The notes beneath the pieces are model-generated. The model searched no databases. It had not been told where the DNA came from and worked only from the letters and a program-made list of their open reading frames with translations. Source: Acholoe squamosa (lineage: Eukaryota > Annelida > Polychaeta > Phyllodocida > Polynoidae). From it: a stretch of DNA of 64,000 nucleotides. The position numbers and the translations under genes are program-made. Where the stretch lies: positions 48,609,777-48,673,776 of the forward strand of contig OX439050.1 in the NCBI GenBank assembly GCA_949317995.1, given 5' to 3'. Within the stretch, counting starts at the first letter, position 1, and every line of letters begins with the position of its first letter. Shown here in pieces: positions 40,864 to 53,355 of this stretch.

Positions 40864-42240
40864 AGGATGATATTGGGGGGTGGCGTAAAAAAAGATTTTG
40901 ACCCCTCCTGAAGGGGTGGCGGGAATGATTTTGGTATCTCTCGAGGGGGTGGCAGAAAAAAATTTCAGAGGTCCAAACTAAAACTCACCAACTCCCCCTG
41001 TTGTTAAAAAATGAACACTCCCTGAAGGTTACAAAACATTGTAAACAGAAGAAAATGTCATTTTAGTGATAAAAAAAAAAGATTTTTGTAATTGTTGAAG
41101 CTGAATATAATGGTATAGGTAAAAGGACTGAGCTATCGTGCATACAGAACGAAAGGTGGTTTCCATGGCAACAAGATATCAACAAAAATCTGAAGAAAAA
41201 CATAGTTTTGTTGATTTTTGTTGTCATAACACTTCTATTTGGAATCTAGGTTCAGGAGGGTTAACTCTTAGTCAGACCAATTCAAGTGAACCTTTCATTT
41301 ATCCCATGTTGCATTTTTTGGATATGCTCAAAATTACATATATATTTAGCATAGAATAATGATTTAATCATAGTTATCAAGTTATTTAGGGTGATCTAAA
41401 TGGCCATGAAATATGGGGTAGGGTTATGTATGGGTGTGTGCAATACGGGTCTCCAAGGTTACACCTATGGGACTTTAGTATTGAAGTTGCGATATAAGTA
41501 CACAGGATTGGCTGTAACATTAAAATATTGGTAATTAACTCTGAAGGAGTTTAGAGATTCACTGCTGGGTCAAGCAACTTTAAGACGCCTTGTTTCGGCC
41601 CAAAAACGACCATCCTTTTATCTTTAAAAATCCATTAAAATTCTTTAAATTTTCATTTTGGTCTCAAAACACTGTGTATATGATAGATTACCTTTCATAT
41701 CACCTGCAGGACTATAGATTATAAGGGGGAATCAAGTTAGTTAAGAAATATTAAATTCAGAAAAATAAATATGACCAAAAGATTTTGTGGCAATGCTTTG
41801 GGCTCTACAATGATTTATAGTCTATGGAGGTGTCTTTCAGGGTGTCACAAATTTGCACCATGGTGTCATCACACAGTACTTTGGCTGTTCCAAATACTAC
41901 CGTTACTCCCTGGTAAAGTAGTACATACATTATATCTTTGGTGGGAGTGAGTCCATATGGGAGAACAGCCCCCGTTCACTCTACGTAGGTACTACGTTCA
42001 GTCTGACCACTCTTTCAGAGTTATAACCGACAATGTCGTTGTGCCCTATGTTATTACTCTAGATGATTCTAGGCCAGTTATCATTGGAGAATCTATAAAG
42101 CTGTTACAGGTATTCTAATGATTACTGCCAATCCAGTACTCATTATTGTATGCTAGTAAGGCTACACATCGTGTCTGTGTAGTTAGATAATCTGTTGTCT
42201 ACTTTTGATTAGGTACTGAGTGATTATGTGATTGGTAGTT
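40864..42240. other. No gene seen
   Basis: Mixed AT-rich sequence with A-runs and no coding domain. Confidence 0.35.
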
Positions 42241-42385
42241 GTAGATTTAGGGGAGGGGGGTTGATAGATGCACAATACAGGACTTGACCAGGTATTCTTT
42301 TCCCCAAAGGCTATGGGAGGTTAGGTTGTTAAAAGATATACAATATAGGACTTTACTACCGGGTATTCTGGTCCCTAAGGCTAGA
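42241..42385. repeat. Short direct duplication, about 65 bp
   Basis: Two adjacent similar segments sharing ATACA/ATAT...GGACTT...GGTATTCT...CC.AAGGCTA. They differ by several substitutions. Confidence 0.5.
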
Positions 42386-42652
42386 GTTCACTTGACCAGT
42401 AATTCAAGCACAAATCCTCAAACATTTGACTGCTACATAAATAAGTAAAACAAAAACCCACATATAATGTGCACCCATGTATAAGAAACACCATGGCTTT
42501 ACTATAAGCCGTACCAGGTGCCTGAAATGATGCCCTTCCCTCTGATAAGTCTATGCAAGTGAAATCCATTGTCATAAGCTGTACCAGAGGGATGAAAATT
42601 GAAATGTTATGTCATGGCAGATACGATCGTTACTATAGAATAATACTAGAAC

Positions 42653-42691
42653 AGATGGCGGACCCCATGTATTATATGGGGTCCGCCATCT
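42653..42691. repeat. Perfect 16-bp hairpin
   Basis: Arms AGATGGCGGACCCCAT (42653-42668) and its exact complement (42676-42691), with a 7-nt loop. GC-rich in AT-rich surroundings. It may be the centre of a foldback element. Confidence 0.9.
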
Positions 42692-42755
42692 TGGTTTTTG
42701 AATGGAGCTGAGCTGGTTTTCTTTATCTAAAAGCAACTTAACCCCATAGGCCATG

Positions 42756-42921
42756 ACATAAATGCAAATGTCCACTCCCATGGAACATTTTTGCGTCGCA
42801 TTCACCTTGGTGAGGCCTGTCCTCATTCAACTCTGCCTATAAGGCGTCATTGAATATGCACAGCCTCACCTCGGTGAATGTGATGCAAAAATATTCCATG
42901 GTCTTGGACATTTGCTTATGT
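42756..42921. repeat. Foldback element with about 60-bp imperfect arms
   Basis: The left arm, 42756-42819 (starts ACATAAATGCAAATGTCCA), pairs with the right arm, 42861-42921 (ends GGACATTTGCTTATGT), with a few mismatches and a 40-nt loop. It probably derives from a MITE. Confidence 0.8.
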
Positions 42922-45740
42922 ATATAAATTGTTGCTTATATATGCAGGGTTTTATGGTACTTGAAAACCCTGACAATGGGATCAACTTTTTTTTATCATT
43001 ATTGTCCGCAAATCTATTTCTCTCAAGGTGATCCCATCTAGTCCCTAAATTTGCTGCTAATTTTTATATGGCATTTTAAAACGTGAAAATAGAACCCCAT
43101 TCTACACATCGAATCTATGCTTTTACCAGTAGTATTTGGTTTAAATCTATGACTATAATGTCTACATTAATACTATGACATATATGTTAAACCAAGATGA
43201 TATTAAGGGGTTGGGGAAGTAGCCAGCAACCAAAGTCTAAGGTGATATTAAATTAATCACACTAATTTTATCAAAACTCCTACTGTGTGTGTACATAGAT
43301 CTGACTATGAAAATATGCTGGCTATAAAAATATGCACCTATAGTGTGCCTATACAAGGGTAAAAAGTGATGGTTGTGAGGCTTTTGATAGAGGGGTTTTA
43401 AAAAGTGACTGTCGTGACGCAGGGGTTTTAGAAAATGACAGACGGCGACAATTTCAAAGGTTCCCAGGACACTGGCATATACATAAAATGCTCCGTCATT
43501 CCTAAAAAGTGATAGTGTGACATCCTGAAAATTTTGAGCACCCATGTATAGGCACAGTAGTGCACGACACCCTCCCCCCACTTCCCTCATAGCATTCTTT
43601 TCAAAGAAGCCTGGACATCTTAATGTATGGTGCAATCGGTAGTATGTCGCGGTCTTAATCAGCACCTTTTTATGGGCTGGGATTTGGGTTCTTGCCACAG
43701 GGATCTGCTTGCTCACAGTAGATGTCCTCTTTTCAATGAATGCATTTGCATTCTGATGCATTAATCTTGTGATAAACTCAGTAAGGAATGGATATCAGTC
43801 GACTTATGGGTATCCATAAAATAGCGTATGAGCCTTGAATCAGTGAGTGCAGTATTCCCAGTATCACTCAGTTGATATATAGAAAATACCGTAAATATTT
43901 AGAGAGCAATTCACAAACTCAGGGTGCGGCTTATACGTGGGTGTAGCTTATATGCTGTGTTTTACAGTAAATATTGTACAGGAATACCAAGGTGTGTCCT
44001 TGTTCAAATCCCTATTTGCCCTGATAAACAGTGTTGGGTCTTTACCTTCAGTGTATCATCTATCAATTCATAATTTCTGTGTCTTTTCTTATAAGGCCTC
44101 GTTGAATACAGGCAGAAGCACCTTTACGACATTTGTTTATTTATCTAAGTACAACCTTCATGATGCACTGTGGTCTGGGAAATGCTATGTGAGAAACAAA
44201 GAGGAGATGCAGAAGCTGGAGATTATGCAAGCCAGTCATTTTCATGCTTTCATCCAATATCCTCCATCATAAGATGACTTCTTACAGTTTGAAAGAAGTT
44301 ACTACAGTAAACCTTGGTCACAACAAGGTGCTTCTTACGAGGAATTACCTCATTGTAATGGAGTGCCCACTGTAACAGAATTAATTATAAGGCATTAGAT
44401 AGAAAAGGGTAGAAAATTTGCTCTTTATAAAGACCAGTATACCTAGGCTGGTTGTAGAACCCCTATATCTGTAAAGCTTTATGTTTATATGTTTTGAGTA
44501 TACAGTTTATTGGAAATGAAAATTGAAGTGTTGATACTGTTGTCAAACCTCAGACAAGGTCTCGACTCAAGATGGGCGTGGCTTATATGCAGGTATTCTA
44601 TGGTATTTTAAATCCCAATCCTCAGATTTAGTTGAAGAATGATACTATTTTCACAGGAGTTGCTGCACAATGGCCGCATGTTAGAGCAAAGGATGAAATA
44701 ACGCTAAATTGTGGTGCATGCCAGTCAACCCTCAACTGCTTGTCTCTCCAGCCCCCATTAGGGTTCACTCATCATGGTGAATCATCGACAACTTAACATA
44801 AGTCGTTAGTTGAACCTGCATGATCTTTCGCCAGCCCCTGTCAGTTTTAACTCATCATGACAATTCATCACCAGGATGTCAGCATTAACAGACAAGGATG
44901 ACTCTATAGTTTGATGCTGGCTTTGCTTTGCGGATGGGGCATTGGAATTAAATGTTATTATATATGATCCTAGGCTATATATGAATCAGTTTCTTTATAT
45001 GATAGTGAATAGCATGAAAGTAGAGAACATAACAAATGCTATAGTCATGGTTATGGGTTATTATTTAAGACATAAATGATAGTTTCTTTTGTCTATGGGA
45101 TTTAACACTTAATTGATCTGTGCCCGATGCACATTGTATTTAGGCATTGATAGGCCTAGGTCTGAAAATAATAAGAAAATTTGATGTGCTCTGACCTTTA
45201 TGGTGCATTACATCTATGGGAAAGAGGTAAGAACAGTTAGTGATAGAGCATTACATTATTGCATTGGGTGATAATAGGGGCACATACCATGTCTGACCTA
45301 AATCATAGCATCTCTCACTCTGCATGGTGCATTCTCATGATGTCTCCAGCAGTCTCACTCACCATGACCAGCTATCACCAACAGTGACCACCAGCCTATT
45401 TCCCTGTGATCTGATTGTTCCATTTCAAATTTCCCTACAAATCTCTGAGAACAAAGAGGCTTACCCAGGATTCACAACAGACAGGCAGAGACTGGCAAGG
45501 AGAACAGATGTGAGGTGAGATGGCTTCTAGTATTCCTAGTGTAATTTGTACAATTTACGGTTTACTGAGACACATACAGCAACTGGCTCTGTATCATGAG
45601 TTTGATGCAACTTTTGGATCAATAGGGATCGGGAAGGGGTCAGACCTAAATCTCTAGTAGGCTTAAATCTATCTGTATGAGTAAACTATATTTATTGATG
45701 AATGACCATACAAGGTTGGTTTTTCTTAAATATGTGCACT
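42922..45740. other. Mostly non-coding with dispersed short repeats
   Basis: No supported gene. The minus-strand 174-codon frame at 43237-43761 has an ATG but no domain and repeats HFLKPL-type words. TTATAAGGCCTCGTTGAATA-type words near 44090 recur elsewhere in the window. Confidence 0.35.
43882..43980. mobile_element. MITE-like GTGCGGCTTATA repeat
   Basis: Contains ACCGTAAATATTT, then GGGTGCGGCTTATACGTGGG and TTTTACAGTAAA. The word GTGCGGCTTATA(C) near a TACCGTAAA end is common in short non-autonomous DNA elements of many animals (recollection). Related words appear at about 44570-44600 and 48985-49080. Exact borders are not fixed. Confidence 0.4.
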
Positions 45741-46204
45741 CCCCCCATGGCACTTCTTCAGACATATGGTACCCCATTCTGTCCCGTTCCCAACCACTTT
45801 TATTTTGTCCTCATAGATAGTCTTTAATATCCAAACCTTCTATACATTTTCTGTGGAAAATTATTTGGTCATGAACATACTTCATAGCTGTAACATCCTT
45901 TCTACTTATCTCATTAGGGATTTAAGACCCCAGCCTCCCTAAATTTGAATTTTCACCCCTTTTTTTGCAAGAATTTATACTAAACTTTGAAATTTGTACA
46001 AGGTAAACAAATAGGGCCAGAGTAATAGTTTTGGTCCCAGGGGTACTGCAAAACCTTCCCCTTAAATTGTTATCCTGGGTGAGAACCATATCCATAAAGA
46101 TGTTTTCATAGTTTTCAATATACTCAACCATGTTAAGTGGTTGGGAACGGGACAATGGTGATTGGGAGCAGTATATGATCAGTATATACATATGTAGGTG
46201 AAAT
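45741..46204. repeat. Duplicated segment with inverted boxes, copy 1
   Basis: Repeated at 46623-47085 (offset 881-882 bp) with scattered differences. Inside, the 19-bp box AGTGGTTGGGAACGGGACA occurs in inverse orientation at both sides (45780-45798 reverse, 46136-46154 forward), so the 375-bp interior could fold back. On the minus strand both copies keep a 98-101-codon open frame. Confidence 0.85.
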
Positions 46205-46622
46205 GACATGTAAGGCCCCATATGCACACTTTCTATGATTTGTGACCGAAAGTATAGTCTGGTTATTAACCCAGGGTAATTAACCTGTATAGAATGAGAC
46301 TCGATCTACTGTGTATAACAGAAGTAGTAACTATATAGCTTCATCTACAGAAATATTATTTGACGCTGTGTTAATCAGAGCAATTTATTATATGTTAATT
46401 CTGTACTAGGTTGTAGTTAAGTACATGATGTGACTATGTTTACTGCACCTCTATATTGACCTGGCTGTTCATCTTTAACTTTTAGTATCTAAACATTTAT
46501 GTATTGGTTATCTAGCCTTTACTCAGAAAAGGGAATTCATAAAAGCAAACAAGCAAATTTCAAACACTTCACAACACAGGCATCTTCCCCAGAATTTAGT
46601 TTCCCCCATGAGAATTTAGTTT

Positions 46623-47085
46623 CCCCCATGGCACTTCTTCAGACATATGGTACCCCATTCTGTCCCGTTCCCAACCACTTTTATTTTGTCCTCATAGATA
46701 GTCTTTAATATCCAAACCTTCTATACATTTTCTGTGGAAAATTATTTGGTCATGAACATACATCATAGCTGTAACATCCTTTCCACTTATCTCATTAGGG
46801 ATTTAAGACCCCAGCCTCCCTAAATTTGGATTTTCACCCCTTTTTTTGCGAGAATTTATATTAACTTTGAAATTTTGTACAAGGTAAACAAATAGGGCCA
46901 GAGTAATTATTTTGGTCCCAGGGGTGCTGCAAAACCTTCCCCTTAAATTGTTATCCTGGGTGAGAACCATATCCATGAAGATGTCTTCATGATTTTCAAT
47001 ATACTCAACCATGTAAAGTGGTTGGGAACGGGACAAAGGTGATTGGGAGCAGGATATGACCAGTATATACATATGTAGGTGAAAT
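46623..47085. repeat. Duplicated segment with inverted boxes, copy 2
   Basis: Second copy. Boxes lie at 46661-46679 (reverse) and 47017-47035 (forward). It leads directly into the array of forward boxes and satellite-like units to the right. Confidence 0.85.
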
Positions 47086-48690
47086 TCTAAAGGATACATA
47101 ATAAAAAAAAATTCATAAGTTAGTGAGAAGGAAGGGGAAAGAATATGGCCATTATTAAGTGATTTTCATGTGTGGTAGAACTGTACAAAGTGACATTTAA
47201 AATGTGGTTGGGAATGGGACAAGAAGTGGTTGGGAACAGGACATTATCATTACAATGACTGGGGTCTATTCATCATATTGATATAATTCCATGTGCTGAG
47301 TTAAAGGAGGGATGGGCCAGAGGAACAGGTGATTGTGAGTGAAGTTCATGAATGACAAAAATCGAGTAATGTTACTTTTCTTTTTAAAGAAGTGGTTGGG
47401 AACAGGACATAAGTGGTTGGGAATGGGACATGAGTAATGGGGAACAAAACCTAATCATTACAGTGACTAGGAGTAATTCAATAAATTGACATAATTCTAT
47501 GCAATCAGTGGATCGGGGGACAGTAGCCATGGGATTGGTGCTGGTGATTGAGGTGTACAAGGGTATAACTGAATGTCACTTTCAAGAATAAAGTGGTTGG
47601 GAAGGGGCACAGAAAGTGGTTCAGAATGAGATGCTATCATTACAGTGACTGTGATTTACTTCATTATACTGAGACAATACTATGTCATGAGTGGATGGGA
47701 CGACCGAGGTGAAGGGATAGGTAATTGCGATTGAGTCTCACAAGAGTTATGATTGAATAATGTTACATTTGAAAAAAGTGGTTGGGAATAGGACATTATC
47801 ATTACAATGACTGGCATTTTCTTTATTTTTATGTTATGAGTGGATGGGAGAACAAAGGGGAGGGCATATGTGCCTTAGAGTGAGTTTCATGCATTTTAGA
47901 ACTGAACAATGGTGTGTTATAAGAAGTCGTTGGGAACAGGACAAAAATGGTTGGGAACAGGACACATGTGGTGACTGATGAAGGGTTGCAGAGAAATGAA
48001 TGACCACAAAAGCTCTATATTACATTTTCTTTTAGGGCTCAAATAGGGCTAAATTGTGCATATTATGCAGACAGTTAAATATGAAAACAATGGAGATACT
48101 ACTATCTTAATTTTTTGTGGTTGGGAACGGACATAAGCACCATGGTAAGTTTGGAAGATCCTGAGAATGGATAAATAAGGAGACAGAGGCTAGGAAAGAT
48201 TGGGCATTGCTTCAGAGACATTTGGATTCTCTTAGTGTACAACTATTGTAGCTTCAGGAAAATCATTATTAGAAATATGGTGGGAAGCATTCATTTTTAA
48301 AGACTCTTTTAAAAAGTGGTTGGGAACGGGACTTTGCTATTTTCTCATATATACCTATACCGTGTCGACCAGATTGCTTAGTAAAATATGCCCATAGGTT
48401 GAAATGATAGCCAATGGTATAGACATAAATATGAACACAAAAACACTTACATATAGTGTATTAGCATTTGTTTTCTATATCACTGAAAAGAGGAATATGA
48501 TGAAAAACGTGGAATTTGGGACATATATTGCCCCCTTTTAACAAAAGAATAACAAAGCAATAGGGTAAATCATACATCTTCTGAAAGGGCACAACTAACA
48601 CGACATCCTGGGACAATAAAAACCTAGGATATTAAAATTTATCATGATTTGGAGTAGTCCAAATGTAAAAGTGGTTGGGAACGGGACAAA
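47086..48690 (+). repeat. Array of AGTGGTTGGGAACGGGACA boxes in degenerate satellite
   Basis: Forward boxes lie at about 47203, 47225, 47391, 47412, 47592, 47774, 47924, 47946, 48116, 48314 and 48669. Between 47.2 and 47.95 kb they head monomers of about 160-200 bp that share ATTATCATTACAATGACTGG and TATGTCATGAGTGGATGGGA words. Beyond 48.0 kb the boxes stand alone. No coding signal is seen. Confidence 0.8.
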
Positions 48691-49189
48691 CTCAAAAGTT
48701 GCATTGAACTCATGATACATAGCCAACTGATATTGTCTGTTTATACCTTGTTTAATTACAGCGAGGCCTTTTTACATCTTGTTTAATAACAGCGATTTCT
48801 GCTTTACAGAATAACAGGCAGCAATCATATTCACTGGCTGGTGGCTGCGTGATCACCACCATCGTCATCACTAGTGACCTTACGCTATAGCAACACATGA
48901 CAAGATTTTTGTTCATAAGACCACAGTCGTGAGGGCATCACACAAGATGGCGAGAGGTCACCACAATTTGCTCCGAAGGTGCACCCGCATATAAGCTGGA
49001 CCCTGACTTTGGGATAATGCTATAACATGGGAGCTGAAGTGGTACTCGTATAAGCCACACCCAGAGCATGGGGTTTTAGGGTACTTATCATTGAATAAAT
49101 GTTCAATAAACACTATCAAATACAGAACATTTTATTGCTCCAGGATAGAGACAGACTCTGAGATCGAAGACACATGAATGGACACCACT
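48691..49189. other. No gene seen
   Basis: AT-rich sequence with a short duplicated phrase (TTTACATCTTGTTTAAT, near 48740-48790) and MITE-like TATAAGCC words near 48990-49070. Confidence 0.3.
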
Positions 49190-50100
49190 CCCATTTAGTG
49201 ACACAGATGGGTCCTCCAGTGATAGCTCTGCTACAGCTGAAGTGGATCCACTAGTATCAATGCTACATCGTAAAGGGAATTTGACACCTGACCATGTGTT
49301 CTATGAAATTGTTCACAATGCGCTGTCATTCTCTCAAAATATTGGCCCCCCTTAAAGCAATTCCAATGAGATCCAACTGTCAAAAACTTCTGTCAGACCT
49401 TGAAAAGGCTGGGAGGCAGCCGGACAATGAATTGTGTCTGTGGCCCTGCCTTCCCTAGGCAAAGATTTGGGGGAACTTACATATTTGACTGGAAATACTG
49501 GAACATACCTTTCCCTCCAATTCAAGATGATGCAGGCTACTTGCTTCATAGTGGCATCATAAAACACTTCCTTCTGTCATTTCTAGAGCATTCAACACAC
49601 GAAATGTCTTCTGTCAAAGCATTAGTTTGAGAATATTTGCACTTGTCACTTGGTCATGATCATAAAGCTTGGGTTATAGTTTGATGCGAGAACTAAGGTT
49701 ATAGTCGGTGGTAAGGAAAGCATGTTATATGATGATGTACAGGAGAAGCAGAGAGAAGAGCCAAGTGAGCTCAGGGACTTCTTCAATGTGGAAGCAAACA
49801 CTATTATGCATCACAACCTTGGACTATGAAATGAGTCTTGACATTGGGGTCAATTACCTGCAGATAAAAGGTGGAGCTGATGAAGTATTGGAAGAGGTGA
49901 AAACAGGGATTGAAAATATGGAGACCTGTTTAGAATGTCTAAAGAACATGGGTGCCTCAAACTGGCCACTGCATAAGAACACAGTGCCCATTGTGTGCAC
50001 AGAACAAATGTATTTGTTTATCATGTTCAGCGAAAGGCCATGTACACTGGAACATGAAATACCAGTCAAGTGATGCATGTCAGAGTAAGAAAATGCAATG
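49190..50100 (+). pseudogene. Possible gene remnant with zinc-finger-like cysteines
   Basis: Short stretches look coding but in changing frames: Ser/Thr-rich DGSSSDSSATAEVDPLVSML near 49205, YDDVQEKQREEPSELRDFF near 49730, and a Cys-rich part near 49920-50060 (CLSCSAKGH in one frame, CLECLKNMG in another). Stops separate them. One 121-codon ATG frame (49708-50073) covers part of it but is not the frame that looks most protein-like. I cannot name a family; it may be a decayed transposon gene. Confidence 0.2.
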
Positions 50101-50965
50101 TACTCGAGTAGCAGTTTAGGCTCATGTATAAAATCAACAAGATTGGAGACAGGCCTACTGAGCCGGATTCATCACTGGCATCCCAGATCCTCCACATCGA
50201 GCCAAAAATTTAGACCAGGCTCAAGAAAACTGTTTTTTATTGATTGAAGGTTCCCGTTTCAACTGTGTGCTTGTACTTTAAGGAATTGGAAAACATCAAT
50301 ATCTGAAGCCTTCTCTCATTTAATCAAACACAATTCGTTCTCTTATCTAATCACTATACCTTCATTTTATCTATTTACTAGTTGTATAGGTGTCCATAGA
50401 GACCTCTTATTGAGCAATGTGACCACATTACTGCACAATTTGAACTAGGATGTGGTCTCACCTTTTCTCCATCCATAGGAATGCTTGGATTATCAGAGGG
50501 TTTCTAGATATTAAAGCTTCATTATGAGGTGCGTAACTTTTCATATGGGTTCGATACATTTAAAGCTTCATTCTAAGTTGCAGAGATTTATTTTTCACCG
50601 TAATTGTATGTCCTTTATCTAGAACAAAACACTGTCCTGCCCTCCAAAATTAGACTGTGACACCTCTACCTTGGACGGCTTTCCATAACATAGCAGACAC
50701 AGTACAACGGGCCAGTGGCAGATCCAGCACAAAAAAAATGAAAAATGGAGAGGGAAAAAGGAGAAAGAGGGGGAAAAAGAGGGAAAAGTAAAGTGTAGAA
50801 GAGGCCCCAAACATGGGGCTTGTGGTGCTCAGGACCACATGATAAAGTACCTCATCAGCTCTCACCAAGTCTTGCCCCCCACTTTCTAGACAATGCTAGA
50901 TCCGCCACGGGACGGGTGCATATACATATACGATCAAGAAAAGAAGATAAACAGACATGGTAACA

Positions 50966-51269
50966 GTAATAATCAGAGCATGTTGGCTTTTTTATTAAGG
51001 CCAAATAAAAAAAAGGTTTGTTTCCAGTAACCCGACTGACCCTAGCAAAACAGGGGTAAACAAACTTTTTTTTTGTGATTTTGAAGAATTTTGTCTCATT
51101 TTTTTTATATTTTAAAGAACTTTTTAATTACTTTTTGAGGATTTTTCCTGTATCCTTTTCGTGTTCTTCCCCTCTCTTACAGTTGTCATTTTCCCATCAT
51201 TATTTTACAATGAAATCAAGGAATTTTATCCATCGATTGATATCTGCCCTAACAGTTCCTATATAAATG

Positions 51270-51300
<31 letters not shown>

Positions 51301-51681
51301 GACCTACAGACCCTAGCTCTTTGAGCTATGTTCCTGGAAACACACATTTCATTTTTCTTGGCCTAACCTTCAGAGCTACATTGCAGTTTTCACAGACACT
51401 CTCCTTTTAAAGCTTGCTAGTTTTATAATAGAAATTTAATATGTGAGAGAGTCAAAGGTACCAGAATAGAGCTGAAAATGTGTACTGATATTCTGACGTT
51501 GTCTATATATCTGTCGTGGTGACTTTGCAAGACCCCTTAATAGGAGAGACTGAAAAATAACCTTTGTGGAAATGTGAGACAAACTAAAGAAGTTGAGGAA
51601 ATAAGAGCTGTAAACATCACCCAGTTATGGTCTTATAATGCCAGAATATTATATACTATTGCAAGCATAATGATGTTGAGC
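50966..51681. repeat. 716-bp tandem duplication, copy 1
   Basis: Repeated directly at 51682-52400 with only a few differences. Copy 1 contains a run of 27 A at 51271-51297. The block starts GTAATAATCAGAGCATGTTG and ends ATGATGTTGAGC. No ORF is supported. Confidence 0.92.
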
Positions 51682-52400
51682 GTAATAATCAGAGCGTGTT
51701 GGCTTTTTTATTAAGGCCAAATAAAAAAAAAGGTTTGTTTCCAGTAACCCGACTGACCCTAGCAAAACAGGGGTAAACAAACTTTTTTTTTGTGATTTTG
51801 AAGAATTTTGTCTCATTTTTTTTTATATTTTAAAGAACTTTTTAATTACTTTTTGAGGATTTTTCCTGTATCCTTTTCGTGTTCTTCCCCTCTCTTACAG
51901 TTTTCATTTTCCCATCATTATTTTACAATGAAATCAAGGAATTTTATCCATCCATTGATATCTGCCCTAACATTTCCTATATAAATGTAAAAAAAAAATC
52001 AAAATAAAAAAAAAAATCCGACCTACAGACCCTAGCTCTTTGAGCTATGTTCCTGGAAACACACATTTCATTTTTCTTGGCCTAACCTTCAGAGCTACAT
52101 TGCAGTTTTCACAGACACTCTCCTTTTAAAGCTTGCTAGTTTCATAATAGAAATTTAATATGTGAGATAGTTGAAGGTACCAGAATAGAGCTGAAAATGT
52201 GTACTGATATTCTGACGTTGTCTATATATCTGTCGTGGCGACTTTGCAAGACCCCTTAATAGGAGAGACTGAAAAATAACCTTTGTGGAAATGTGAGACA
52301 AAATAAAGAAGTTGAGGAAATAAGAGCTGTAAACATCACCCAGTTATGGTCTTATAATGCCAGAATATTATATACTATTGCAAGCATAATGATGTTGAGC
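51682..52400. repeat. 716-bp tandem duplication, copy 2
   Basis: Near-identical to copy 1. The A-run is interrupted (AAATCAAAATAAAA). It follows copy 1 with no spacer. Confidence 0.92.
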
Positions 52401-52435
52401 GTGCACCGTTATGGTTGCCAGGATGATGACAGACA

Positions 52436-52560
52436 TTGATTGATTGATTGATTGATTTTATTGGCAAAGTTCACATTACACAGGGCGTTTTTAATTTGCC
52501 AAATCAGCCATTTACGTGTGTTATACGACTGAACTCATACAAGACAATATCGTTATCTTG
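52436..52560 (-). mobile_element. 3' end of a second LINE (ATCA tail)
   Basis: On the minus strand, CTTTGCCAATAAAATCAATC leads into (ATCA)n. An AATAAA followed by a tetranucleotide tail is the usual 3' end of CR1/L2/RTE-type LINEs. Only a short 3' piece can be seen because a MITE follows. Confidence 0.5.
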
Positions 52561-52564
52561 TCCT

Positions 52565-52938
52565 TTAACCCATTAAGGGCGAGCTATGAGGGTACTTTGA
52601 AAGGCTAGGGGACTAGAGTTTAAGCAGGTCATTCACCAGGGGGACGAGAGGTTGCAAGGTATAATGCACTGCCCATACAATGATATAATTTTCAACCATT
52701 TTCCAACGTCTCTACCTTTCTAAGCTTCCTAGATTCGAATTCCCCAGCCCCAAAATAGGCTAAGAACATCCTGAGACCCAAAAATAGCAGTCCACTTAAA
52801 TTTATCTCAAATGTCCAAACAAGGTTGCCATATCAATTATCAATTATCAACATCAGGCCCTACATGGTGTTGAGAATATTCAACATCCGCCCGTACATGG
52901 ATGTTGAGTATTCTCAACATCAGCCCTTAATGGGTTAA
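52565..52938. mobile_element. piggyBac-like MITE, 374 bp
   Basis: TTAA duplications (52565-52568, 52935-52938) flank terminal inverted repeats CCCATTAAGGGC / GCCCTTAATGGG. TTAA target sites with termini starting CCC are typical of piggyBac transposons. The interior has no ORF. Its right half holds nested hairpins built from TGTTGAGAATATTCAACAT-type words. Confidence 0.85.
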
Positions 52939-53171
52939 GGCTGCTGCTACTCTCAGGCAGCATCTAAAATTCCCCTGAACTACCGCTGCTGCCTCAGGGC
53001 AGGGTGATGCTCTATGAATGTGTAAGAGACACACACACATAGATTGAATCAACACAATTAGCTTCTTATATGTATGGGATATTATTTTCTAAGGCACCAC
53101 CTACTTTCAAGCTGAGAAACTGAAGTAAACTGTGCATGACTAAGTGTTTTGATACATACCAGCTTTCACAA

Positions 53172-53355
53172 TATTCAGGAAAAAGCTATTTTTCAGAACA
53201 GATTTTCTGCATTTCCTTGTTATATGCTCAAGATCTACAGAGTTTCACCAGAATTAATTGTAAGTCATGTCACACTGTGGTTCAGTGTAAATGTTCAGGA
53301 AAAAGGTATTTCTCTGTACTGGTTCACAGGATTTCCTTGTTATCTAGTCAATATC
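53172..53355. repeat. Diverged direct repeat, about 62 bp at 121-bp spacing
   Basis: TTCAGGAAAAAGCTATTT...ATTTCCTTGTTAT near 53172-53233 recurs at 53293-53345. The second copy runs into the perfect palindrome. Confidence 0.65.

Noticed and set aside
43237-43761. 174-codon minus-strand ORF with an ATG
   Set aside because: No recognisable domain, short internal word repeats, no splice or promoter context. Length alone is not enough.
43937-44272. 111-codon plus-strand ORF
   Set aside because: Begins inside a MITE-like repeat and has no domain.
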